This document shows positions 54,172 through 62,008 of a stretch of 64,000 nt of DNA, in pieces. Both the position numbers and the translations under genes were made by a program. Every line of letters starts with the position of its first letter. The stretch's first letter is position 1. Origin of the DNA: Alphaproteobacteria bacterium (lineage in GTDB: Bacteria; Pseudomonadota; Alphaproteobacteria; Rhodobacterales; Rhodobacteraceae); the NCBI GenBank assembly GCA_024280735.1, contig JAJRPO010000068.1, positions 1 to 64,000 on the forward strand. The letters are read 5' to 3'. A model generated the notes under the pieces. It was not told the origin of the DNA and searched no databases. It worked only from the letters and a program-made list of their open reading frames with translations.

Positions 54172-55027
54172 AATAGGCGGGTCGCCACGACAGCTCGCCA
54201 AATATCATCCGCATCTTGTCGCGCCAGCCTTGGCATTTCTGCACGTCTTTCCAAAGGAGCGCAAATTCCGACAGGTTGATCGTTACGGGGTTGTCGCTGT
54301 GGATGTTGCGGGTCAGCCCGTAAATCACTGTCTCGTCTTCCGGCTCAAATGTGCCAAACAACTTATCCCAGACCATCAACACGCCGCCATAGTTTTTGTC
54401 GAGGTACTGCTGGTTTGACCCATGGTGAACACGGTGCACCGAGGGGGTGTTGAACCAGCGGTCCAGCCAACCGAGCCGGTGAATCCGCTCCGTGTGAATC
54501 CAATGCTGATATTGCGCCACCAGCGTCAGGGCAATGATTGCCTGAAACGGGTTGAAACCGATCAAAATCATCGGCACCAAAAAAATCCATTCAAACAGGC
54601 CCTCAATCAGGCAGAGGCGAAAACCGACGGTTAGATTATAGTCCTCGGATGAATGATGAACGCTGTGGCTGGCCCATAAAATACGGTGCTCGTGCTCCAT
54701 ACGGTGCATCCAGTAATAGCTGAAGTCCGCGATGAAAAACGCAACAACCCATGTCCAGAGGGTCATCGGGATTTCAACGGGGGACAGCCAATAGAAGGGC
54801 AGTAGACAGATAAATCCGATGGCCCCGAAGGCAGTTGTTTGCAGCACCTCATTGACCAGAAAAATTGCAAAATTAGCGGCGCTGTCTTTCCAGCGGCGGG
54901 TCTTTTTGGTGATGAGGTCGAGCAAGATTTCCATGCCGGTAATCGTCAGGTTTGCCAAAAAGATCAGACCAATGACAGAAATTATTTCGGATGTTTCAAA
55001 CAGGCTTTCCAAAAACTCACTTGTCAT
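54128..55027 (-). CDS. Sterol desaturase/fatty acid hydroxylase family protein
   Basis: 299-aa integral membrane di-iron enzyme. The histidine clusters are HRMEHEH, HSVHHSSE and HRVHHGSN, spaced between about four membrane helices. It probably hydroxylates or desaturates a lipid; the substrate is unknown. It overlaps the upstream 62-aa gene by 11 bp, and lies across from a TetR gene with a shared palindrome. Confidence 0.95.
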   Translation of the reverse strand: MTSEFLESLFETSEIISVIGLIFLANLTITGMEILLDLITKKTRRWKDSAANFAIFLVNEVLQTTAFGAIGFICLLPFYWLSPVEIPMTLWTWVVAFFIADFSYYWMHRMEHEHRILWASHSVHHSSEDYNLTVGFRLCLIEGLFEWIFLVPMILIGFNPFQAIIALTLVAQYQHWIHTERIHRLGWLDRWFNTPSVHRVHHGSNQQYLDKNYGGVLMVWDKLFGTFEPEDETVIYGLTRNIHSDNPVTINLSEFALLWKDVQKCQGWRDKMRMIFGELSWRPAYFTPPSPPTDTHKTP

Positions 55028-55205
55028 CAGAGTTCCCGCTTTCCTTGGCGTTTTGCGGAATGAATTCCAGAAACCACAAGAACCATAGGGGGCCAGTCAA
55101 GTCTAGCCAATGACCGCCGTCAGTGAAGTACCCAAGGAATGCGTCAATTTTTAAAAAGCCAACAATGCCGAGGAAGCCCAGATACCAGTGTTTTTGCATT
55201 TTCAT
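55017..55205 (-). CDS. Small hydrophobic protein before the hydroxylase
   Basis: 62-aa protein, MKMQKHWYLGFLGIVGFLKI, with hydrophobic stretches at residues 8-25 and 37-48 that could span or lie on the membrane. ATG 55205 has AAGGA 7 bp upstream. The overlap with the hydroxylase gene indicates coupling; it may be an accessory subunit. No family recognised. Confidence 0.72.
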   Translation of the reverse strand: MKMQKHWYLGFLGIVGFLKIDAFLGYFTDGGHWLDLTGPLWFLWFLEFIPQNAKESGNSDDK

Positions 55206-55232
55206 TATTGAGTCCTTGTGTTATCACGTAGA

Positions 55233-55248
55233 GAACGAACGTTCGTTC
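55233..55248. promoter_or_regulatory. Perfect 16-bp palindrome, likely TetR operator
   Basis: GAACGAACGTTCGTTC lies in the 80-bp space between the divergent TetR gene and the 62-aa/hydroxylase genes. Length and symmetry suit a TetR-type dimer; it is the only such palindrome in the gap. Confidence 0.75.
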
Positions 55249-55285
55249 ATTTATACTTATCAACCATTGGACTGGAGTCAAGGCG

Positions 55286-55906
55286 GTGGAAAAAATAACC
55301 AAAATCGGCGTTGAAAAACTAGCGTTGCGCCGCCTGAAGATAATAGACGCAGCTATGAGTTGTTTTATTGAACACGGATTTCATCAAACCGGCATGCGCG
55401 AAATAGCCAAGCAGGCGGGGGTTAGTCTCGGTAATTTATATAACCATTTCAAAGGTAAAGATGAAATATTGGTGGCAATCACAGCGATTGAAGCGGAGGA
55501 ATTGACAGAATTTACCGAAATTCTTGCGAGGCTTGTTGCGCCGCGGCGCGCCTTCAAGAAATTTGTAACTGCCTATTTAGCCTATGCTCTAAAACCGGAA
55601 AACGCACTGATCTCGTTGGAAATACTGACGGTTGCCATGCGTAATCCTGCGGTTTCTGAAGGGTTCTCTGAAAATCGCGCGGCTTTGATTGCTGCCCTTC
55701 GTGATGTTTTGGCGAAAATTGATGGCGCCAAATTGGACGATCTGACCAGTACGTCACTGGAGGCCGCAAAACTGGTTCTCGATTTGATCGAAGGTTTTGC
55801 GATGCGCTGTGTGTTGGAGGATGAAAAACCTACGTCAAAAGCACAGCAGGTTTTGTGGCGGATGCTGGAGGCAGCAACAGGCTTACCCCAAAATGCTACT
55901 TCCTAA
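55286..55906 (+). CDS. TetR-family regulator
   Basis: 206-aa regulator with a GTG start. The N-terminal helix-turn-helix reads MREIAKQAGVSLGNLYNHFKGK; the C-terminal ligand-binding domain is all helical. It is divergent from the hydroxylase pair, with the palindrome between them, so it probably represses that pair and itself. The 3' end overlaps the convergent sspB by 11 bp. Confidence 0.93.
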   Translation: MEKITKIGVEKLALRRLKIIDAAMSCFIEHGFHQTGMREIAKQAGVSLGNLYNHFKGKDEILVAITAIEAEELTEFTEILARLVAPRRAFKKFVTAYLAYALKPENALISLEILTVAMRNPAVSEGFSENRAALIAALRDVLAKIDGAKLDDLTSTSLEAAKLVLDLIEGFAMRCVLEDEKPTSKAQQVLWRMLEAATGLPQNATS

Positions 55907-56366
55907 ACTGATCCAATGACACCACCTCGGCGTCGCCTTTGGGGGGCTCATCCTCGTCATCTCCATCCAACACCACCATTGGGCTTTCCGGGACTTCCTC
56001 GACCTCGTTTTCGTCTTGATCCTCAAAGCGCAGGCCAAATTCCACCGAGGGGTCGACGAAGGTTTTGATCGCGTCAAACGGGATTACCAGCGGTTCGGGA
56101 TTATTGCCGAAATTCAGGGTGATGTTGAAGTGATCGTCGAAAACCTCGAGGTTTTCAAACCAGTGTTGGATTACCAGCGTCATTTCCTCGGGGTAACGAT
56201 CCCGCAGCCAATCGGCGATGGCGACGTCGTGGTGGCGCGTGTCAAAGGTGATGAAAAAATGATGTTCGCCGGGCAGGCCATTTTTGCCAATATCTGTCAA
56301 CAATTCACGCATTAACCCGCGCATGGCGCGGTGCATCAAAGCGCCGTAGTTGATGGTTTCCGACAT
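55896..56366 (-). CDS. sspB: SspB-family ClpXP adaptor
   Basis: 156-aa SspB-like protein of the alphaproteobacterial type, which delivers ssrA-tagged proteins to ClpXP. The globular domain (GEHHFFITFDTRHHDVAI, YPEEMTLVIQHWFENLEV) is followed by an acidic linker (DGDDEDEPPKGDAEV) and a short C-terminal VSLDQFRK that should dock on ClpX. AGGAA precedes the ATG. Confidence 0.92.
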   Translation of the reverse strand: MSETINYGALMHRAMRGLMRELLTDIGKNGLPGEHHFFITFDTRHHDVAIADWLRDRYPEEMTLVIQHWFENLEVFDDHFNITLNFGNNPEPLVIPFDAIKTFVDPSVEFGLRFEDQDENEVEEVPESPMVVLDGDDEDEPPKGDAEVVSLDQFRK

Positions 56367-56561
56367 AATTCCTGCCCCAATCGAGATGGATGATTTATGA
56401 ACGCCTCACCGCCCAGTTGCGGGTAGCATAGCCATTTTGGACCCGATGAATAGCCCTAGAACGTGACGTTGCGACATTTTGTTAAGGAAACGCGCAGGGC
56501 CTGTTGCGGATCGATTGGAAAGGGCCATTATGGCGTAAATAACCTGATACTGGAGAATATT

Positions 56562-57743
56562 ATGACCCAAGACATCGTAATTTTAGACGGCGCACGCACG
56601 GCGATTGGCACCTTTGGCGGCGCGCTTGCCGGGCAGACGCCTATTTCGCTGGCGACAAAGGTAACGGCAGAGGCGATGGCGCGTTCTGGCGTGGCACCGG
56701 AACAGGTGGGCCATGTGGTTTTCGGCCATGTGATCAACACCGAACCGCGCGATATGTATCTAAGCCGTGTAGCGGCCATTGATGCCGGAATTCCCGATAC
56801 GTCGGTGGCGATGAACGTCAACCGTCTGTGTGGTTCCGGCGCGCAAGCGATTGTCTCGGCGGCCCAAAGCCTGATGCTGGGGGACGCGGATTTTGCGGTG
56901 GCCGGCGGGGCCGAAGTCATGTCACGCGCGCCTTATATTATGCAGGCGGCGCGGTTTGGCCAGAAGATGGGCGATACCCCGATGCTGGATATGATGCTGG
57001 GCGCGCTGTCTGACCCGTTTGGGGCGGGGCATATGGGGATCACGGCGGAAAATGTGGCGGCAGAACACGGGATTGATCGCGCCGAGCAGGATGCCTTTGC
57101 TGTCGAGAGCCAACGGCGCGCCGCACTGGCGATTTCCGAGGGGCGGTTTCAGAGCCAGATCTTGCCGATTGAGGTGAAGGTACGTCGCGATACAGTCAGC
57201 TTTGACACGGACGAGCATGGCAAGGGGGATACCACCGTGGAAACCCTCGCCGGATTGCGCGCGGCGTTCAAAAAGGACGGCAGTGTGACGGCGGGCAATG
57301 CGTCGGGCATTAATGACGGCGCCGCGGCGATGGTGTTGGCCACGGCAGAGGCCGCAGCAAAGGCCGGTTTGAAACCACGGGCGCGGTTGTTGGGCTATGC
57401 CCACGCGGGTGTGCGCCCAGATGTGATGGGCATTGGTCCGGTGCCGGCGGTTCAGGCTTTGCTGGCGAAAACCGGCCTGTCTGTGGCAGATTTTGATGTG
57501 ATTGAATCAAACGAGGCTTTCGCAGCGCAGGCTTGTGCGGTGAACAAAGGGCTGGGGTTTGATACGGCCAAGGTAAACCCCAACGGCGGCGCGATTGCAC
57601 TGGGGCATCCGGTGGGGGCGACGGGGGCAATTATCACCATCAAGGCGCTGGCTGAATTGGAACGCACCGGCGGGCGCTACGGCCTGATTACCATGTGTAT
57701 TGGTGGCGGGCAGGGGATTGCGCTGGCGATTGAGCGGCTCTAG
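56562..57743 (+). CDS. Acetyl-CoA C-acyltransferase (thiolase)
   Basis: 393-aa thiolase with the nucleophile cysteine in NRLCGSGAQAIVSA, the NEAFAAQACAVN motif, the GGAIALGHPVGATGAI histidine motif and the C-terminal CIGGGQGIALAIE. GGAG precedes ATG 56562 (MTQDIVILDG); an upstream open extension is not thiolase-like. It could be degradative or biosynthetic (beta-ketothiolase). No partner enzymes are adjacent. Confidence 0.95.
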   Translation: MTQDIVILDGARTAIGTFGGALAGQTPISLATKVTAEAMARSGVAPEQVGHVVFGHVINTEPRDMYLSRVAAIDAGIPDTSVAMNVNRLCGSGAQAIVSAAQSLMLGDADFAVAGGAEVMSRAPYIMQAARFGQKMGDTPMLDMMLGALSDPFGAGHMGITAENVAAEHGIDRAEQDAFAVESQRRAALAISEGRFQSQILPIEVKVRRDTVSFDTDEHGKGDTTVETLAGLRAAFKKDGSVTAGNASGINDGAAAMVLATAEAAAKAGLKPRARLLGYAHAGVRPDVMGIGPVPAVQALLAKTGLSVADFDVIESNEAFAAQACAVNKGLGFDTAKVNPNGGAIALGHPVGATGAIITIKALAELERTGGRYGLITMCIGGGQGIALAIERL

Positions 57744-58004
57744 CACTCTGGACTCGGCTTTGCCCTGCAGCAGCCTATGGCTGGCAGGGGAAAGTTGAGT
57801 ATGTAATAAGGAAGGCGGGCCCGCCAGTGCGGTTTTGTGCCGTTCAGGGTTGAAAGCCCTGATACCTGTGAATTCTGCGGTTTTCGGCGATTCCGGATCG
57901 GGGCTTTAGGCCGATTGGTTCCGAAATCTTGAGACCACGTTTTTGACGTCGAGGCAGGTTATAAGCCAAATAGAGTAACAAGCTGTTATAGCACCGTGCG
58001 GTGC

Positions 58005-58847
58005 TTACACTGGCAGGTTCACAATCACCTGTCCGGTGCCGGAACTGCCAAAATACGGCGTCACAATTTCGCCTTTGCCCCTGTAGCTGTCCCAACCGAG
58101 TGCGCCGAGCAGCATGGCGGTATCGGTCATGCCGCATTCGCCGTCACATTTGGCGGCATAGTCTGGCAACATTTCGGTGAACTCGGCCCATTTGCCCGTT
58201 TGCCACAGCTCCAATACCCGCAGGTCCATCTGGCGGTTGAACTCTCCGTTTACCATGTTGACGCCTGCAACCGACAGGTTGTTAGGCCAGAATGTGTGGC
58301 TGAGGGAGCCGGACGCCAGCAGGGACACACGGCGACCCGAGCGTTCAATACCTTTGGCGACGCCCTCGCCGAACTGGCGGCATTCATCGATGCTGGAGAA
58401 TTGATTGGTGGCGATGGGGATCAGGCGGATGGGGGCGCCCTCATTAATGAAATACATCGGCAAAAGGGTGCCGTATTCAACGCCCATATCGGGATGGTTA
58501 TGGCCAAGAGCGCGGTGGCCTTTGTTGCGGACCTCCTCGACGATCAGCGCTGACAATTCCGCGTCGCCTTCATAGTCATAGGCCATATCCGACAGCATAT
58601 GGGGCAATTCGTGGCTGATGAAATTGCCTTTGTGGCGGGGCTTTGAATTGAGGTGAAAGCCTTGGTTGACGATCCAATGGGTGTCAAAAACCACGAAAGT
58701 ATCGACCTTGGCGGCAAGGGCAGCGGCGCGGATTTTGGCGTAGCCGTCGATTGCAGGCTGGCGCATGCCTTTGTATTTCTCGATGGTGTGCGACATCCAG
58801 ATGGTCGGCACGTGGGTTATTTTGGCGGCTTGAACGATTTGTCCCAT
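58005..58847 (-). CDS. hpaD: 3,4-dihydroxyphenylacetate 2,3-dioxygenase
   Basis: 280-aa extradiol ring-cleavage enzyme of the LigB/class III type, acting on homoprotocatechuate. Likely iron ligands are in the MSHTIEKY region and FVVFDTHWIVNQGFHLNS; LGHNHPDMGVEYGTLLPMYF and LLASGSLSHTFWPNNL are also typical. It is the last gene of hpaF-hpaE-hpaD, starting 1 bp after hpaE ends. Confidence 0.93.
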   Translation of the reverse strand: MGQIVQAAKITHVPTIWMSHTIEKYKGMRQPAIDGYAKIRAAALAAKVDTFVVFDTHWIVNQGFHLNSKPRHKGNFISHELPHMLSDMAYDYEGDAELSALIVEEVRNKGHRALGHNHPDMGVEYGTLLPMYFINEGAPIRLIPIATNQFSSIDECRQFGEGVAKGIERSGRRVSLLASGSLSHTFWPNNLSVAGVNMVNGEFNRQMDLRVLELWQTGKWAEFTEMLPDYAAKCDGECGMTDTAMLLGALGWDSYRGKGEIVTPYFGSSGTGQVIVNLPV

Positions 58848-58848
58848 A

Positions 58849-60357
58849 TTATTCTGCTCCCAATCTGGGGATTTTATGGTCCCCCAAGGCGAAACCTATG
58901 TGTTTGGTTTCCATATAAAAATCAAACGACCAGTCGCCGCCGTCGCGCCCGATACCGCTGGCTTTGACGCCGCCAAAGGGTGTCGGTAGGTGGCGCACAT
59001 TTTCCGAATTCACCCAGATCATTCCGGCCTCGAGCTGGTCCGAGAACCGCAAGGCGCGGGTTAGATCGTTGGTCCAGATATAACCCGTTAGGCCGTACTG
59101 CGTGCCATTGGCGATTTCGAGTGCTTCGGCCTCGTCTTTGAAACGGATGGCGGTGAGTACGGGGCCGAATATTTCCTCCTGCGCGATGCGCATGTCAGGC
59201 GTGGCGTCGGTGAACAGGGTTGGGGCGACAAAGCAGCCCTGCGCGCCAATCCGCTTGCCGCCTGCTTTGATTGTTGCCCCGTCTTGGCGGGCAATATCAA
59301 AATAGCTGCACACTTTGTCGAAATGCACTTTGTGGATCAGCGGCCCGACCTCGGTTTGCGGATCAAGCGGGTTGCCGACGCGGATATTATTCACCCGTTT
59401 GGTTAGCTTTTCGATGAATTCATCGGCGACGCTGTCTTGGATGAGTAGCCGCGAGGATGACGTGCAGCGCTCGCCGTTCAGCGAATAAATCATGAAGATT
59501 GCCGCATCCAAGGCGCGCTCGATATCGGCGTCTTCAAACACAATTACCGGATTCTTGCCGCCCAGTTCAAAGTGGAAGCGTTTCAGGGTGTCCGCGCCTT
59601 GTTTCATAATCATCGAGCCGGTTTTACTCTCGCCGACAAAGGCGATGGCTTTGATGTCGGGGTGTTCGGTCAGGGCCGCGCCTGCGTCCTCGCCCATGCC
59701 GTTCACCAGGTTCCAGACGCCAGGTGGCAGGCCCGCCTCATGGGCGATTTCGGCCAATATGCGCGCGGTGAGCGGCGAAAATTCTGCGGGTTTATGCACG
59801 ATGGTGCAACCTGCGGCCAAGGCGGGGGCAATTTTCCAGGTGGACAGCATAAAAGGGGTATTCCACGGCGTGATGATGCCCACGGGGCCGATGGGTTTGC
59901 GGGTGGTGACGTTCATCAAGGTGGGGGATGGCAGGTTTTGCCCATCCCGCGCGCTGGCAATCCTATCGGCGAAAAAACGGAAATTAGCAGCGCCGCGCAG
60001 GGCGGCCTTGGCCATAAAGCGGTAAGCCTGTCCGGTGTCCCAACATTCACACAGGGCGATTTCCTCGGAGCGGGATTCGATCAGCTCGGCGATGCGGATC
60101 AGGATTTTCTTGCGCTTGGCAGCGGGCATATCGCGCCATGCGGGGAAGGCGGCCTTAGCTGCGCGCGCGGCGTGATCGATGTCTTGGCGCGTACCCTTGG
60201 CAACGGTGCAAATCAGGCTGTCGTCAGTGGGGGAATGGGTGTCAAAGCTGGCGTCGCTGGCAACATCCTGCCCGTCAATAAGATGCAAAATACCGGCGTC
60301 GCGAAACCGTGCGAGGTAGCCATCAAGTTTGGTGATATGGGTTTTAAGGTCGGTCAT
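58849..60357 (-). CDS. hpaE: 5-carboxymethyl-2-hydroxymuconate semialdehyde dehydrogenase
   Basis: 502-aa aldehyde dehydrogenase that oxidises the ring-cleavage product. It has the catalytic glutamate in FHFELGGKNPVIVFED and the catalytic cysteine in LNGERCTSSSRLLIQ, with GFVGES-like cofactor loop (IAFVGESKTGSM). The neighbouring hpaF and hpaD genes make the substrate assignment firm. Its start overlaps hpaF by 4 bp. Confidence 0.94.
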   Translation of the reverse strand: MTDLKTHITKLDGYLARFRDAGILHLIDGQDVASDASFDTHSPTDDSLICTVAKGTRQDIDHAARAAKAAFPAWRDMPAAKRKKILIRIAELIESRSEEIALCECWDTGQAYRFMAKAALRGAANFRFFADRIASARDGQNLPSPTLMNVTTRKPIGPVGIITPWNTPFMLSTWKIAPALAAGCTIVHKPAEFSPLTARILAEIAHEAGLPPGVWNLVNGMGEDAGAALTEHPDIKAIAFVGESKTGSMIMKQGADTLKRFHFELGGKNPVIVFEDADIERALDAAIFMIYSLNGERCTSSSRLLIQDSVADEFIEKLTKRVNNIRVGNPLDPQTEVGPLIHKVHFDKVCSYFDIARQDGATIKAGGKRIGAQGCFVAPTLFTDATPDMRIAQEEIFGPVLTAIRFKDEAEALEIANGTQYGLTGYIWTNDLTRALRFSDQLEAGMIWVNSENVRHLPTPFGGVKASGIGRDGGDWSFDFYMETKHIGFALGDHKIPRLGAE

Positions 60358-60746
60358 TTGGCCTCTGGTGTTAGGAAATTGCGGATGGTGCCGGTTTTGG
60401 GGCTGAGGTCGGGGTCGATGTCGCGCATTTCGAGCGACAGGGCGATGGGTTGGCGTGCCATGATAGGGGCGATGAATTTTTCGGCGGCTGCAAAGACGGC
60501 TTTGGTCGCGGATTTCTTGGCGGCGGCGGGGCGTCCGGCGCGCAGACGGATTGAGATGTCGATAAATCCGTGATGTGCCGCGCCATCAGCGATTGAAAAA
60601 TGGGGGCAAGGTGTGGCGCGGACCCGCACGCCGGCCAACGGAAAGACGCCGGTTTCAATCGCGGCCAAACGGATAATGTTACACAGTGCCGAAAAATCGA
60701 CGGCTGTTTCCAGATTGGCAGAATATTCGATGTGAAAGTGCGGCAT
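60354..60746 (-). CDS. hpaF: 5-carboxymethyl-2-hydroxymuconate isomerase
   Basis: 130-aa CHMI family protein. The N-terminal proline (MPHFHIEYSANLE) is the catalytic base in this fold. AGGAGA precedes the ATG. hpaE starts inside its last 4 bp. The remaining lower-pathway genes (hydratase, aldolase, decarboxylase) and the hydroxylase hpaBC are not in the window. Confidence 0.93.
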   Translation of the reverse strand: MPHFHIEYSANLETAVDFSALCNIIRLAAIETGVFPLAGVRVRATPCPHFSIADGAAHHGFIDISIRLRAGRPAAAKKSATKAVFAAAEKFIAPIMARQPIALSLEMRDIDPDLSPKTGTIRNFLTPEAK

Positions 60747-60811
60747 GAATTCTCCTCTTCACAGAGAGTGTCGGGGAATTCAGTAAAAAAGTCAAGTGGT
60801 GAACATGTTAA

Positions 60812-61393
60812 TTATCTGGTGAGCGTCAGCGTATTGCCCCGAATGCTCAATTCCTGAAAACGGCTGAGATAGGTCATGCCAAGCAAAGAGCCGTCCATCT
60901 CGCCGCCGTTAACCTCGGCGCCCACATCAAGGTCGTCAATATCGCCGAGCTGCACAAGGTTCAGCACGACAGAGGCGGTTTTCACGATGCCGTTTGCGGT
61001 ATTCGCGCGGCCCAAAAAGGCCAGATTGTCAGGTTCCAAGCCAACCGCGCGCGCATCTTTCTGCGTCAGAACAATCTGCGAGGCCCCGGTATCGACGATA
61101 AATTCTATTGGTGTGCCGTTAACTTTTAGCGTTAGATAGAAATGACCGTCACGCTGACGGTTGAGCGTATAATCACCCGCATCTGTCTGGCTGGCCTGGC
61201 TTGGAAATAGCTGGCTTTGGAGCGTTTCGCTAAAGCCATAGGCGATGATAACCCCGATAAATATCAGCGCCCAAATGGCTGCTTGTTGTAACGTTTGGCT
61301 GAGTTTGCCGCGCCGACTGTATAGAAAACCGCTGCCAATAAAGAACAATAAAATTGCAAGATACGCCAGATAAGCGCGGTCATCGCCTGTCAT
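60812..61393 (-). CDS. TIGR02281-type retropepsin-like aspartic protease
   Basis: 193-aa protein with membrane segments at the N-terminus (about residues 8-22 and 37-55) and a periplasmic clan AA protease-like domain: HFYLTLKVNGTPIEFIVDTG, in which DTGAS holds the catalytic aspartate, and GSLLGMTYLSRF near the C-terminus. Its start overlaps the marC stop by 4 bp. Substrate unknown. Confidence 0.93.
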   Translation of the reverse strand: MTGDDRAYLAYLAILLFFIGSGFLYSRRGKLSQTLQQAAIWALIFIGVIIAYGFSETLQSQLFPSQASQTDAGDYTLNRQRDGHFYLTLKVNGTPIEFIVDTGASQIVLTQKDARAVGLEPDNLAFLGRANTANGIVKTASVVLNLVQLGDIDDLDVGAEVNGGEMDGSLLGMTYLSRFQELSIRGNTLTLTR

Positions 61394-62007
61394 GCCAATG
61401 CCCCAAGGCCACGCAAACCGTCCACGACAAATTGCACTGCCAAGGCCGCGAGCAACATCCCGAGTAGGCGGGTGATGACGTTGATACCTGTTTTACCGAG
61501 CAGCTTTTCCAAAACGCCACTCATCAAGAATAGCACAATTGCAACAATCAACACACAAATTACCGCCGCAACAGTGATCATAATTGCATTTATATGATGA
61601 TCGTTCTGGCCAGCCAAAAGAATGGTCGCCGCAATGGAACCCGGCCCAGCAATCAACGGTGTGGCCAAAGGAAAGACCGAGGGGTCAACTTTCTCGGCTT
61701 CTTCTGTTTGTTTGTCCCGGCGCGCGGAGCGTTTTTCAAACAACATGTCCACAGCCGTGAGGAACAACAACAAGCCGCCTGCGATGCGGAAGGCCGGCAT
61801 GCCGATGCCAACGGCGGTCAGCAGTTTTTCACCGACCAAGGCAAATAATGCGAGAAGGAAAAATGCAACCCCGGTTGAGCGCAGGGCAATGCCGCGCCGC
61901 TCGGCTTTGGAGGAGCCGGAAGTCAGGGCGATGAACATCGGCAGCAAGCCGATGGGATCGATGATCAGAAACAGGGTGACGAATGCGGTGATAAAAACGT
62001 CGGTCAT
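61390..62007 (-). CDS. MarC-family integral membrane protein
   Basis: 205-aa protein with six predicted membrane helices and the family start FLIIDPIGLLPMFIALT, plus FPLATPLIAGPGSIAATILL. MarC proteins resemble transporters but their substrate is not known. The gene begins 1 bp after the ABC-F stop and overlaps the protease, so the three are one operon. Confidence 0.93.
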   Translation of the reverse strand: MTDVFITAFVTLFLIIDPIGLLPMFIALTSGSSKAERRGIALRSTGVAFFLLALFALVGEKLLTAVGIGMPAFRIAGGLLLFLTAVDMLFEKRSARRDKQTEEAEKVDPSVFPLATPLIAGPGSIAATILLAGQNDHHINAIMITVAAVICVLIVAIVLFLMSGVLEKLLGKTGINVITRLLGMLLAALAVQFVVDGLRGLGALA

Positions 62008-62008
62008 G

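Noticed and set aside
57744-58004. Possible small RNA in the thiolase-hpaD gap
   Set aside because: Only short hairpins (for example GCACCGTGCGGTGC) are present, with no promoter-plus-terminator arrangement.
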